DNA from: Flagellimonas_A sp039592695
GTDB lineage: Bacteria; Bacteroidota; Bacteroidia; Flavobacteriales; Flavobacteriaceae
Direction: 5' to 3'
Assembly (NCBI RefSeq): GCF_039592695.1
Contig: NZ_JBBUTK010000003.1
Location: forward strand, 62,001-126,000
DNA length: 64,000 nt
The notes beneath the pieces were generated by a model that ran no database searches, was not told the DNA's origin, and saw only the letters and a list, made by a program, of their open reading frames with translations. How positions within the stretch are numbered: position 1 is the stretch's first letter; each line of letters begins with the position of its first letter. A program made the translations under genes and the position numbers. Below, one piece after another: positions 8,958-18,413 of the stretch.

Positions 8958-10289
8958 ATGAATTCAAGAAGGGATTTTGTTAAAAAAACCGCAACCGGTA
9001 CTGTTGCGATGACCATGGGTGGGCTAGTATTGCCCAAAATAGCTCAGGCCCAAATTTTGGGGGCCAACGACCAAATCAATTGTGCAGTGATAGGCGTGCG
9101 TAGCCGTGCCAAGGCCCATGTGATGGCCATTCACCAAGATGCGAATGCCAAGATTCTCTATAACTGCGATGTTGACGATACTATCATTGAGGCACACAAT
9201 ACATGGTGCCAAGAAAACATCGGATATGTTCCCAATGTAGAAAAAGACTTTCGTAAGATTTTGGAGGATAAGGAGGTCGATGCGGTCTTTATCGCCACTC
9301 CCGAACATTGGCATGCCCCCATGGCCATCATTGCAATGCAAGCGGGTAAGCATGTGTATGTCGAGAAACCCTGTAGCCATAATCCGCATGAGAATGACTT
9401 ATTGGTCGCCGCCCAGAAGAAGTATGGGAAAAAGGTACAGATGGGCAATCAACAGCGATCTTCAAGAACCTCTGCCATGGCGGTGGAAGACATCAAAAAG
9501 GGAATTATCGGAGAGGTCTACAAAGGCGAGGCCTACTATTCGAACAACCGAGGTTCCATCGGAAACGGAAAAAAAGTGGAGGTACCCAAAACATTGGATT
9601 GGGAGCTGTGGCAGGGGCCCGCGCCAAGGAAGGCGTATCGCGACAACATCCACCCCTACAATTGGCACTGGTTCCGTAATTGGGGCACCGGCGAGATACA
9701 CAACAACGGCACCCATGAAATCGATGTTTGCCGTTGGGCACTGGGTGTCGACTTGCCCGAAACCGTCACTTCGTTCGGAGGAAAATATACTTACAACGAT
9801 GATTGGGAGTTTGTGGATAACCAACAGGTCACCTATACCTTTCCTGGCAACAAGTTCATCACTTGGATGGGCCATAGCCGTGGCATCATGAAACCTGAAA
9901 GACCCGGTCGCGGTGCGACCATCTACGGCAGTAAAGGAAGCATTGAATTGAGCAGAGAATCATATAAATTATATGATTTGGGGGGCAACCCGATAAAATT
10001 TGAGTTTGAACAGGGGCAGCAAAGTGGTTCGACCAATACCATGGGCATGGGCGGTCTTGATGTGGACCATGTGAAAAACTTTTTCAACGCCATACGAAAG
10101 AATGAATCGCTGAATGCCGACATCGCTGATGCCAGCATCTCGACCATGCTCTGCCATTTGGGCAACATGGCACAGGATGCGGGCCATACACTTAAAGTGG
10201 ATTCCCAAACGGGCAAGGTGCTCAACAGTGACAAGGCCATGCAAAGCTGGAAGCGCGAGTATGAAAAAGGATGGGAACCTAAACTATAG
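8958..10289 (+). CDS. Gfo/Idh/MocA family oxidoreductase, Tat-exported (copy 1)
   Basis: 443 residues from the ATG at 8958 (MNSRRDFVKKTATGTVAMTM). The longer reading frame from 8847 overlaps the DUF1080 gene and would bury the Tat signal. The twin-arginine motif SRRDFVK is followed by a hydrophobic stretch and an AQA cleavage site. The NAD-binding Rossmann domain contains DAVFIATPEHWHAPMAI, and the family motif VEKPCSHN supplies the EKP lysine. Tat export of a nucleotide-binding enzyme implies that it folds with its cofactor in the cytosol. The probable role is C3 oxidation or reduction of glycosides in partnership with the upstream DUF1080 protein. The substrate is inferred. Confidence 0.9.
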   Translation: MNSRRDFVKKTATGTVAMTMGGLVLPKIAQAQILGANDQINCAVIGVRSRAKAHVMAIHQDANAKILYNCDVDDTIIEAHNTWCQENIGYVPNVEKDFRKILEDKEVDAVFIATPEHWHAPMAIIAMQAGKHVYVEKPCSHNPHENDLLVAAQKKYGKKVQMGNQQRSSRTSAMAVEDIKKGIIGEVYKGEAYYSNNRGSIGNGKKVEVPKTLDWELWQGPAPRKAYRDNIHPYNWHWFRNWGTGEIHNNGTHEIDVCRWALGVDLPETVTSFGGKYTYNDDWEFVDNQQVTYTFPGNKFITWMGHSRGIMKPERPGRGATIYGSKGSIELSRESYKLYDLGGNPIKFEFEQGQQSGSTNTMGMGGLDVDHVKNFFNAIRKNESLNADIADASISTMLCHLGNMAQDAGHTLKVDSQTGKVLNSDKAMQSWKREYEKGWEPKL

Positions 10290-10294
10290 ACAAG

Positions 10295-11482
10295 ATGAAG
10301 CGAAGGGAATTTGTGAAGGGTAGTCTGACAGCATCAGCGGCCTTGTATGCCACAACCACGTTTGGACTTGGGGGTATTAAAGGCGCTAACGAAACCATCA
10401 ATATCGGTATCATTGGTACGGGCGACCGTGGGGGCGGAATGATTCCCATTATCAATGCTATTCCAAACCTAAGGGTGGTCGCCTGTTGTGATATCATTCC
10501 CTTTCGGTTGCAGGAAGCACTCGCCAAAATCGATGGCAAAGCCAAGGCATATACCGACTATCAAAAATTGCTGGAAGACAACAATGTAGATGCGGTGCTC
10601 ATCGCCACGCCGTTCAGTACCCACTCACAGATTGCCATCGATGCACTTGACGCCAACAAGCATGTCTATTGCGAAAAGACTTTGGCCAAAGGCCATGAAA
10701 ACATCGAAAGATTAGTGAAAAAAGCCGATGCCTCCAACAATATCTTTCAAACAGGCCACCAATACCACAGCTCACGCTTGTATACCTATATTGTGGAAGA
10801 AATAAATAAAGGAACCATTGGCAACATCACGGCTTTTGAATGCCAGTGGAACCGCAATGGCGATTGGCGGCGTTCCTCGCCCGACCCAAAGTGGGAAAAA
10901 CTCATCAATTGGCGTATGTACCGTGAATATTCCGGTGGATTGCTCGCAGAACTCTGTTCACACCAACTGGATTTTGTGAATTGGGTGTTGGATGCCACCC
11001 CAGAAAAAGTGATGGGCATCGGCGGTATTGACTATTGGAAGGATGGTCGCGAGACCTATGACAACATTCACCTTATCTATAGCTATCCTAATGGGGTAAA
11101 GGCCACATTCACCTGCCTGACGAGCAATGGCATGGGTGATTACAAAATCAAAGTGTTGGGTGACAAGGGCAGTTATATTCTCGATTATGTCAAGGCGTGG
11201 TACTATCCCGAGGGAAGTTACCAAAGAGAAGTCGGCGAGGTCGATGGAGTTTCAGGCGCCACCGTGAATTGGGACCAGGGAAAGGGTATTCCCATTGAGG
11301 TTGTCCATGACGACCCCAGCAAACAGGCTTTGATTGATTTTAGGGATGGTATCGTTAATAACGAGGAGCCGATATCCAACATTCATAGTGGGGCCAAGGC
11401 GGCACGTTGCGTACAGATGGGGCTTGATGCGATGTATGGACAAAAGATTATGGAATGGGCGTCACCAGTTCTTTCAGAATAA
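10295..11482 (+). CDS. Gfo/Idh/MocA family oxidoreductase, Tat-exported (copy 2)
   Basis: 395 residues. The Tat signal is MKRREFVKGSLTASAALYAT. The nucleotide-binding motif IGIIGTGDRGGGM is followed by DAVLIATPFSTHSQIAIDAL and YCEKTLAKG, where the usual EKP is EKT. It begins five bases after the first copy and is the last gene of the operon, with a hairpin terminator just after its stop. The two copies are clearly divergent from each other, so different substrates or opposite redox directions are plausible. Confidence 0.9.
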   Translation: MKRREFVKGSLTASAALYATTTFGLGGIKGANETINIGIIGTGDRGGGMIPIINAIPNLRVVACCDIIPFRLQEALAKIDGKAKAYTDYQKLLEDNNVDAVLIATPFSTHSQIAIDALDANKHVYCEKTLAKGHENIERLVKKADASNNIFQTGHQYHSSRLYTYIVEEINKGTIGNITAFECQWNRNGDWRRSSPDPKWEKLINWRMYREYSGGLLAELCSHQLDFVNWVLDATPEKVMGIGGIDYWKDGRETYDNIHLIYSYPNGVKATFTCLTSNGMGDYKIKVLGDKGSYILDYVKAWYYPEGSYQREVGEVDGVSGATVNWDQGKGIPIEVVHDDPSKQALIDFRDGIVNNEEPISNIHSGAKAARCVQMGLDAMYGQKIMEWASPVLSE

Positions 11483-11485
11483 GAA

Positions 11486-11511
11486 AAGCCATCAACTTTC
11501 GTTGACGGCTT
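11486..11511. terminator. Bidirectional hairpin terminator
   Basis: Inverted repeat AAGCCATCAAC / GTTGACGGCTT around a TTTC loop, 11 base pairs with one A-C mismatch. It starts four bases after the stop of the last operon gene, and a TTCTTTG stretch follows on the plus strand. On the minus strand TTTTCTTATT follows, so it can also end the tRNA transcript. Confidence 0.75.
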
Positions 11512-11517
11512 TCTTTG

Positions 11518-11590
<73 letters not shown>

Positions 11591-11600
11591 ATGTGGGCGA

Positions 11601-11630
11601 CAAATATACGACGGTTTCTTTGATTGGCAA
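11601..11630 (-). promoter_or_regulatory. Bacteroidota-type promoter for tRNA-fMet
   Basis: On the minus strand TTTTG is followed after 19 bases by TATATTTG, an exact TAnnTTTG -7 box at 11608-11601 with a correctly spaced TTG at 11630-11628. The tRNA begins ten bases beyond the box. This is the best promoter in the window. Confidence 0.8.
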
Positions 11631-11651
11631 AACCAGCAATTCGGTTTAACC

Positions 11652-12482
11652 CTATTCTCGTAAACTCTTGATAAAATTTAAGCTCTTTGGAATTTGCTCC
11701 ATCACTTTTGAAGATTCATCTTCGATGAACAGATAATCGATATTCATTTTCTTGGCCTCGACAATGATTGCGGCAATATCAATTTGGCCGGAGCCCAGTA
11801 CCACATTGGTCTCAACATCTGAAGTGCCATTCTGATTCCCCTTTACGCCCTTTTGACAATCTTTTAAATGCATGAGCTTAAATTTTTCAGGATATTTTCT
11901 TAACCATTCCAATGGGTCTTCTCCAGGATGGGCAAACCAATACACATCCATCTCAAAATCAAAATGCTCGGCACTTTTAATCATGTGGTCCATCAACAAG
12001 CCATCACCATAGGGTCTAAACTCATAACCATGCGGATGGTACGCCAATGTGATGCCTTCGGCTTTCATCTTTTTCCCTGCTTTATTGAATGCATTAACAG
12101 CTTTTCGGGTTTCTTCTATTGTAAAAATGGTATCGTTATGGGGTATCCAAAAACAGACAGCATACTTGGCTCCATAATCCTTCGCCTTTTTGATAATCTT
12201 TTCAGGCGCATCACGAAAATCTTCATAGCTTCCACTAACACTTACAATACTCAGGTCATGTTTAGATAACAGAGCCTTATATTCCGGCATTGAGTACCCG
12301 TGGGTGCCCCCGTTGCCTTCTTCTAAGTTTGAGATGCCCCATGATTGGATTTTCTCTAACGTACCCGGCACATCCTTTTCCATCTGATGGCGAAGGCTAT
12401 AGAGCTGCAATCCTATTTCCTGCGAGACTGAAAAAAAGTTGATCAGTAAAGTAATCAGCAAAAAAAGCGTTGCCCGTTTCAC
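11652..12482 (-). CDS. Secreted sugar isomerase/epimerase-like TIM-barrel protein
   Basis: 276 residues with a Sec signal peptide (MKRATLFLLITLLINFFSVS, then QEIGLQLYSLR). The body is an AP-endonuclease/xylose-isomerase type TIM barrel. Metal-site motifs are visible as LAYHPHGYEF, FEMDVYWFAHPGEDP and FIEDES. Family members next to 3-keto-glycoside enzymes carry out elimination or epimerisation on oxidised sugars. It starts four bases after the dehydrogenase small-subunit gene and is the last gene of the SusC-led operon. The periplasmic location argues against a sugar-phosphate substrate. The precise reaction is inferred. Confidence 0.82.
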   Translation of the reverse strand: MKRATLFLLITLLINFFSVSQEIGLQLYSLRHQMEKDVPGTLEKIQSWGISNLEEGNGGTHGYSMPEYKALLSKHDLSIVSVSGSYEDFRDAPEKIIKKAKDYGAKYAVCFWIPHNDTIFTIEETRKAVNAFNKAGKKMKAEGITLAYHPHGYEFRPYGDGLLMDHMIKSAEHFDFEMDVYWFAHPGEDPLEWLRKYPEKFKLMHLKDCQKGVKGNQNGTSDVETNVVLGSGQIDIAAIIVEAKKMNIDYLFIEDESSKVMEQIPKSLNFIKSLRE

Positions 12483-12486
12483 TTTA

Positions 12487-13209
12487 TCAGGTTATCAAAT
12501 TTCCATCGTCATCCCATTCGGCCACAATGTTTCTTTTGCTTTGATCAATGCATTTTGCAATCCATTCAGGGTCGTAAGAGACACCATGTTGCTCCAACAC
12601 ATCATCGGGAACGCCATTCCACACGTTGGGCATATTGCCCTTGTAGCCCAATTCTTCGATTCCGATTTTTGAAGTGTAGAATCCTGTCATCGTCAGGTTG
12701 CGTACCAATGCGAAAAAATTGACCCCGAAAGGTCTTTCAATAGTTGGCACATCTGGGTCATAAAAAGCCACTTCATCTAAAATAGCCTTCTGTTGGTCTA
12801 CGGTGATTGATTTGAATTCTTTACCAAATGCCGTGTTTGATGTATGATCCAACCACATCAAACCTCCTTTTAAATCGGTTTGCATTTGTTCTGATTCGGT
12901 ATCTCTGGCCATAAAATCAATAAAGGAAACCACATCTGCATCAGAAGCACCTTTGTACGCTTCACTTGGTGGAAGAATCAAATCACAGAGCACGGTCATT
13001 GTCTCTTTTTCGTGGTCTTTGAAAAAATCTTCACCGCTCTTGATTTCCTCCAAAATCTCATTTTCATAATCCGTTCGCCACTTTACAGGATCATGCGTTC
13101 TGACGTCTGTAACTTCTGGTTTCCCATCTTCTGTCTTACACCCATGGGCCACAAGGCCCGTAGCGACTGAACCCAGCACAATCGACTTTAAACTTTCTCT
13201 TCTATCCAT
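12487..13209 (-). CDS. Gluconate 2-dehydrogenase subunit 3-like protein, Tat lipoprotein
   Basis: 240 residues. The N-terminus DRRESLKSIVLGSVATGLVA is a twin-arginine signal that runs into a lipobox-like AHGC with Cys24. The body matches the small subunit of FAD-linked membrane sugar dehydrogenases (ETMTVLCDLILPPSEAY, VSFIDFMARDTESEQMQ, RNLTMTGFYTSKIGIEELGY). In such enzymes this subunit carries the catalytic GMC subunit through the Tat system and stabilises it. It starts two bases after the GMC gene, which itself has no signal peptide, as expected for that hitch-hiker arrangement. Confidence 0.88.
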   Translation of the reverse strand: MDRRESLKSIVLGSVATGLVAHGCKTEDGKPEVTDVRTHDPVKWRTDYENEILEEIKSGEDFFKDHEKETMTVLCDLILPPSEAYKGASDADVVSFIDFMARDTESEQMQTDLKGGLMWLDHTSNTAFGKEFKSITVDQQKAILDEVAFYDPDVPTIERPFGVNFFALVRNLTMTGFYTSKIGIEELGYKGNMPNVWNGVPDDVLEQHGVSYDPEWIAKCIDQSKRNIVAEWDDDGNLIT

Positions 13210-13211
13210 AG

Positions 13212-14936
13212 CTAAATGTTTTGCTTTTTTAATTGGTCAACTATGTAGTCAGACGCCCTCCATGAAAGTGCCAAGATGGTCCAAGTACAATTCTTATCTG
13301 CTTGGGAAGTAAACACTCCGGCATCGACCACGAACACATTATCAGCATCGTGCAATTGTTGGTATTTATTGGTAACCGATGTTTTGGGGTCATCACCCAT
13401 TCGAGTGGTGCCCACTTCGTGGATGATCCTACCGGGAGTATGCAGCCCGTAATCTTTATCCTTGCCCGGTTTTTCGCCCAAAAGCTCACCACCCATATTG
13501 GTCAAAATCTCTTCAAAGGTATTATGTGCATGTTTGGCTTGGTTTCGCTCCATATCAGACCATTTATAATGGAAACGCAGTACAGGAATACCCCATTCAT
13601 CAACCACTGAAGGGTCAATCTCACAATAATTATCTTTCAATGCGATAGATTCTCCCCTTGCTGATATGCCTACGACAGCACCGTAATATTTTTTGGCATC
13701 ACTTCGTAGCATGTCACCGTAACCACCCACTTTTGTGCCGAAGAATTTGTTGAAATCATTGACATTGAAGCCAAAACCATAACTGGGCATGCCCATACCG
13801 CCCCAGATTTCAAGGTGGTACCCACGGGGAAAGTCGAGTTTCGAGTTGTCGCCCCACCACGGTGAGTAGATATGCATTCCGCCCACACCATCTTCATTAT
13901 AGGACACCTTACGATTCATCAGATCGGGAACAAACGCTGCCCTATCCGCACCCGTGGAATCATGTAAATATTTACCGACAACATCACTACTGTTTCCAAG
14001 TCCGTTCGGGTGTTGCTTACTTTTGGAATTCAACAGGATACGTGCCGAACTGCAGGCCGATGCGGCCAAGATGACCGTTTTACCCTTTAGCTTGTACTCT
14101 TTACGGTCTTCTTTGTTGATATAGGAAACGCCCGTTGCCTTACCTTCTTCGTTGGTGGTCACCTCACGCACCACAGAATTCACGAAGAGATCAACTTGCC
14201 CACGACTCTTTTGTGCGGGGAATATCAAACAGGTGCCCGCCGAGAAATCTGCATAGACCTGACAGGCCCTGCCGCATTGACCGCAATAAAAGCACACACC
14301 CCGTTCCTTATTGATTCGCTTGGTCAACATTGACATTCGGGATGGATAAACGGGAACACCCGATTTTTTAGCCCCACGGATGTAGAACAATTCATGCAAG
14401 CGTGGTTTTGGGGGCGGTAAAAAGAATCCATCGGGGTCGTTTCTAAGCCCTTCGTTGGTACCAAATACTCCAATCAGTTTATCAACTTTGTCATAATAAG
14501 GCTTGACATCTTCATAGCCAATCGGCCAATCATCTCCGTAGCCATCAATGCTCTTGTGCTTGAAATCATCAGGGCCAAAACGAAGTGAGATTCGCCCCCA
14601 ATGATTGGTTCTGCCACCCAACATGTGCGAACGAAACCAGTCGAATTTGGTGCCGTTTTTATGCGTGTAGGGCTCACCTTCGATATCCCATCCGCCATAA
14701 GCGGCATCAAAATCGCCAAAAGGCCGATACCGCGTACCTGCCCCCCTTCGTTCAGACTCCCAAGACCAGCGAAGTTGGGTTCTTTGGTCTTGGTCAGCTG
14801 GATCAAAGAAAGGGCCCGCTTCTACAACAGCCACCTTTAAGCCAGCATCGGCCAAGACCTTAGTGGCCATTCCTCCACCAGCTCCCGAGCCAACAACAAT
14901 GGCATCGTAGATTGTGGAATTTTCAATTATTTGCAT
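13212..14936 (-). CDS. GMC family FAD-dependent oxidoreductase (sugar/glycoside dehydrogenase large subunit)
   Basis: 574 residues without a signal peptide. The FAD Rossmann motif is AIVVGSGAGGGMATK at about residues 12-26, the GMC-type GGRTNHWGR stretch is at about 107-115, and the C-terminal active site shows HEVGTTRMG with His506 and DKNCTWTI with Asn549. A cysteine cluster C215-x2-C218-x2-C221-x3-C225 lies in the middle, resembling the iron-sulfur site of bacterial FAD-glucose dehydrogenases. It probably oxidises a sugar hydroxyl in the periplasm after Tat co-export with the subunit-3-like partner two bases downstream. The cytochrome c subunit common in such complexes is not in this operon. 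The substrate is unknown. Confidence 0.9.
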   Translation of the reverse strand: MQIIENSTIYDAIVVGSGAGGGMATKVLADAGLKVAVVEAGPFFDPADQDQRTQLRWSWESERRGAGTRYRPFGDFDAAYGGWDIEGEPYTHKNGTKFDWFRSHMLGGRTNHWGRISLRFGPDDFKHKSIDGYGDDWPIGYEDVKPYYDKVDKLIGVFGTNEGLRNDPDGFFLPPPKPRLHELFYIRGAKKSGVPVYPSRMSMLTKRINKERGVCFYCGQCGRACQVYADFSAGTCLIFPAQKSRGQVDLFVNSVVREVTTNEEGKATGVSYINKEDRKEYKLKGKTVILAASACSSARILLNSKSKQHPNGLGNSSDVVGKYLHDSTGADRAAFVPDLMNRKVSYNEDGVGGMHIYSPWWGDNSKLDFPRGYHLEIWGGMGMPSYGFGFNVNDFNKFFGTKVGGYGDMLRSDAKKYYGAVVGISARGESIALKDNYCEIDPSVVDEWGIPVLRFHYKWSDMERNQAKHAHNTFEEILTNMGGELLGEKPGKDKDYGLHTPGRIIHEVGTTRMGDDPKTSVTNKYQQLHDADNVFVVDAGVFTSQADKNCTWTILALSWRASDYIVDQLKKQNI

Positions 14937-14968
14937 GTCTTTTCTTTTTGTATGAATTAGTCATATTC

Positions 14969-17900
14969 TCAGTTCAATTCAAAAAATTGCATTGTATCAT
15001 TGTTGTTGGCAACGGTGATTACTGTTTTTCCGTTGATATTCAATTGTTCTATTTTTTTTGCGTCTTTAGAAGCGAAAAAACCACTTTCTGAATATGGCAA
15101 TGCCTTAAAGCCCCCTTTTCTGTCACCCAAGAGCATGGTGCCGATTCCGGCATCGTTACGCGGTGTTTCAATTTCTGAAACGAAGAGATTGCCGATGCAG
15201 AGCGCATCCAAACGACCATCGTTGTTGAAATCTCTGACCAAAAAGTCATTGATGTTCGTGAATTGGGCCCTGTGAGGTAGTTTGGTCAGTTTAAAAGTGC
15301 CGCCACCTAAATTTTCAACATAATGTGAAGCGAAAGTATCGACTTGATAATGCAGTGCATTTTCTAAATTTGCCTTTCCGTAGGCCTGTTCTATATCCAA
15401 GGCAGCAAAAACGTCATATTTCTTGAATTCTTCTTTGAGCATCGGTACCTGTTCAGAAGAACATGAAAACCCCCTTAAGGGATAATGCACACCGTCACTG
15501 TAGTAACCAAGTACAATATCTCTGCTACCGTTGCCATCAAAATCATCGTAATAAATATCGAAAGGAGCTTCAGGGGAAGTTTTGTACTTATAGTTCAATC
15601 CGAGGTTACCAGCCAAAAAATCTATATCGCCATCAGCATCAAAATCACCTGAAGCCAAGCTAAACCACCACCCCTTTGTTTTTTCAAAATCCGCTAAGGC
15701 TTGTTTTTTCAAATGACCTTTCTCATTGGAGAAAATGATGATAGGCATCCATTCGCCCACCAAGACCAAATCTAAGTCGTCGTCATTATCATAGTCTGCC
15801 CATGATGCATCTGTGACCATGCCCAAATTGATGAGTTCAGGTGCATGTGACAATGTCGCGTTCACAAGCTGACCGTTGTCATTGCGGTACAAGGTGCTTG
15901 AGGCGGCTGAAGGATAGCCATGTGGTTTGTGTCTACCCCCCACAAAGACATCCACATCACCATCAGCGTCATAATCTGCCACAACTACTTTTGAGCCACT
16001 CTCTCTGTTCACGTTGAGCAATGCCCCTTTTGTGAAATTTCCGTTTCCGTCATTTAAATACAATCGATCAGTGTAATGAAAATCATTGGGCCGATATTCA
16101 TTGCCCCCACTGACCACAAAAAGATCTTGAAAACCATCATTGTTGACATCCAAAAAAACAGCGTCGACATCCTCAAAAGGCGCTTCTTTCTTCCAAAGCA
16201 ATTCGTCAATTTTCTCAAATTGACCCTTGGCCTTTTGTACCAACAGTTGTGCGGGCTGCCCTGTTGCCCCGCCAAAGAAAAGATCGTCTAAACCATCGTT
16301 GTTGACATCGCCCACTGCCATGGCCGGACCAAATTGAGACATTTTATGGGGCAGCAAGACTTGAACCTCAAAATCGTCAAACACGTTTTCTTGATGTGCA
16401 AGTTCTAAATCAGCGTTTGGTGCCACCTTGGTGAGAAGTGTTTTTTTGGAATTGTTCTTCCGCTGGAAGGGTTTCGCATCAGCATGACTGGCAACAATCA
16501 ATTCATTGGCCTTGCTATTTTTTAAAAGGGATCTTTTTCCATCAGGCCATACTATCGATATACTGTCTGCCTTATCTTGCTCGCCTAAGCCAAAATGGAC
16601 GGCGGATTCACTTGTGGAATAAATTCCACGAACATTTGTAGTTTCAATTGTCTGGGGCCCGTTTTTTGAAAATAACGTAACTCGTGCGCCGAAAACAGTT
16701 TTGTTGTTCTCATCAATCAATTGAATGCGCAAAAAGTTGCTTCCACCTATTGAATCTGAATTGTTGCGGTATATGAATGCCGGTGCATTGATGTTATTGA
16801 CCACGAGATCTAGGTCGCCATCATTGTCTAAATCGCCATAGGCGGCACCATTTGAAAAAGATTCGGTATCAAGGCCCCATTCTTCTGCAATTTTTTCAAA
16901 CTCAAGATTACCCTTATTCTTGAAAGCATAGTTCTTCAGTGGCTGTGAAGGCATCATACCTAAAACCGTATCTAAATCTATGATGTCAAAAATATTGTCA
17001 AGACCGCCCCCATCAGGATTTTCCTTTATCCAATCAAAACGTGTCTGGTTCACGTAATTGGCCACTGCTTTGTCAGCATCGGTATTTCGTATGTCGCGCA
17101 GTAGACCATTGGTCACGAACACATCTTTATGGCCATCATTATCTAAATCTGCGATGAGATTTGCCCAACTCCAATCGGTTGCAGCCATATTGGCGAACTG
17201 TGCCACATCACTAAATGTTGTATTGCCGTTGTTTAGTTGAAGTGTATTGAACATATATTGGTAATGACCCCCTTGGTCATATACATCCCAAAAAATTTGG
17301 CGATCCATCCCGCTCATATTCGATTTCAAGCGAAAATTATCTTCAGCAACCATGTCTAGAACAAACACATCCAATTGTTCATCATTGTTGATATCGGCAA
17401 CGTCGATCCCCATACTGTAATACGACATGTGGGGCAGCACATTGTTTGCAATGTTGGTGAACGTACCGTCTTGATTATTGATGAAAAGAAAGTCAGGGGC
17501 ATAGAAATCATTGGCCACGTACAGATCGGTATAGCCATCATTGTTCAAATCGCTCGCGGAAACTGCATTCGGAAAACCTGTTTTATCCAAACCTGTCATC
17601 ATTGTAACATCAGTGAATGAGCTGCCCTCATTTTTGTACAATCGTACACTGTACTCGGGTTTTAAAAGCTCAGTGCCAACCAATTGGGACAAACTTCCTG
17701 GATTGGGAGGTTGTGTCAACAGGAATAAATCTAACAACCCATCATTATTGTAGTCAAAAAAGGTGGCGTGTCTTGTTCTTTGGTCATTCGCCACACCAAA
17801 TTCTTTGGCCTGCTCCGTAAAGCTGCCGTCGCCGTTGTTCATATAGAGCAAATTGGTCCGCCATTCGGGCTTTTCGTCGTAGAGTTCACGGCTTACATAA

Positions 17901-18304
17901 ATATCTAGATGTCCATCATTGTTCACATCGGCCAAGGTGACTCCCGTTGACCAGCCGCCATCATCATTGATTCCCGCTTTACTGGTAACATCTTCAAATT
18001 GTAGATTGCCCTTATTGAAATAAAGCTTATCGGGTGTCATGTTGCCCGCAAAAAAAAGATCTTGAAGTCCGTCATTGTTAAAATCTCCAATGCCCACCCC
18101 ACTGCCTCCGTAAAAATTAGCATACTTCAAAATATTATGCTCTTCAGAGTCTTCAACTTGGTTGGTAAAATTTATACCTGTTTCATTTGAGTTCAAAAGG
18201 GTGAAGCGATGCTTAAAGCCATCTTCTTTTTCTGAATTACAACCAAAGAGTAGGACGATGGTACCGAATACCAAAAAAGGCTTTCTACATATTTTTGAGA
18301 GCAT
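14969..18304 (-). CDS. FG-GAP/VCBS repeat lipoprotein with ASPIC/UnbV domain (CRTAC1-like)
   Basis: 1111 residues. The lipoprotein signal ends VLLFGCNSE. Many calcium-binding FG-GAP repeats follow, recognisable by DxNxDGxxD loops such as DFNNDGLQDLFF, DVNNDGHLDIYV and DFDADGDIDFLAG, in two blocks that form beta-propellers. Between the blocks an ASPIC/UnbV segment reads VHFGLGEQDKADSISIVWPD. Such proteins are large surface-exposed members of marine Bacteroidota SusCD loci and probably bind polysaccharide or calcium, with no known catalysis. It sits between SusD and the GMC gene in the same orientation. No T9SS C-terminal sorting domain is evident. Confidence 0.9.
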   Translation of the reverse strand: MLSKICRKPFLVFGTIVLLFGCNSEKEDGFKHRFTLLNSNETGINFTNQVEDSEEHNILKYANFYGGSGVGIGDFNNDGLQDLFFAGNMTPDKLYFNKGNLQFEDVTSKAGINDDGGWSTGVTLADVNNDGHLDIYVSRELYDEKPEWRTNLLYMNNGDGSFTEQAKEFGVANDQRTRHATFFDYNNDGLLDLFLLTQPPNPGSLSQLVGTELLKPEYSVRLYKNEGSSFTDVTMMTGLDKTGFPNAVSASDLNNDGYTDLYVANDFYAPDFLFINNQDGTFTNIANNVLPHMSYYSMGIDVADINNDEQLDVFVLDMVAEDNFRLKSNMSGMDRQIFWDVYDQGGHYQYMFNTLQLNNGNTTFSDVAQFANMAATDWSWANLIADLDNDGHKDVFVTNGLLRDIRNTDADKAVANYVNQTRFDWIKENPDGGGLDNIFDIIDLDTVLGMMPSQPLKNYAFKNKGNLEFEKIAEEWGLDTESFSNGAAYGDLDNDGDLDLVVNNINAPAFIYRNNSDSIGGSNFLRIQLIDENNKTVFGARVTLFSKNGPQTIETTNVRGIYSTSESAVHFGLGEQDKADSISIVWPDGKRSLLKNSKANELIVASHADAKPFQRKNNSKKTLLTKVAPNADLELAHQENVFDDFEVQVLLPHKMSQFGPAMAVGDVNNDGLDDLFFGGATGQPAQLLVQKAKGQFEKIDELLWKKEAPFEDVDAVFLDVNNDGFQDLFVVSGGNEYRPNDFHYTDRLYLNDGNGNFTKGALLNVNRESGSKVVVADYDADGDVDVFVGGRHKPHGYPSAASSTLYRNDNGQLVNATLSHAPELINLGMVTDASWADYDNDDDLDLVLVGEWMPIIIFSNEKGHLKKQALADFEKTKGWWFSLASGDFDADGDIDFLAGNLGLNYKYKTSPEAPFDIYYDDFDGNGSRDIVLGYYSDGVHYPLRGFSCSSEQVPMLKEEFKKYDVFAALDIEQAYGKANLENALHYQVDTFASHYVENLGGGTFKLTKLPHRAQFTNINDFLVRDFNNDGRLDALCIGNLFVSEIETPRNDAGIGTMLLGDRKGGFKALPYSESGFFASKDAKKIEQLNINGKTVITVANNNDTMQFFELN

Positions 18305-18413
18305 TTATTAAAATCGTTTAAATAAAGTAAAGGAGAGTTGCCCCTCCTCTACCTTGCTTAAATTAACTAAAAACTAACTCAATTAATTAGCTTCTCATTT
18401 TAAATCAAAAGTA

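Noticed and set aside
9280..9891. 203-codon plus-strand frame inside the first Gfo/Idh/MocA gene
   Set aside because: It lies in another frame of a gene with intact family motifs, and its composition is rich in Arg and Thr without domain features.
14969..18304. Repeat array or frameshifted region in the FG-GAP gene
   Set aside because: The repetitiveness is explained by DxDxDG calcium loops, and the frame is continuous over 1111 codons.
18310..18360. Terminator between susD and the FG-GAP gene
   Set aside because: AGGAG/CTCCT gives only about five base pairs and no solid T-run. The genes are more likely co-transcribed.
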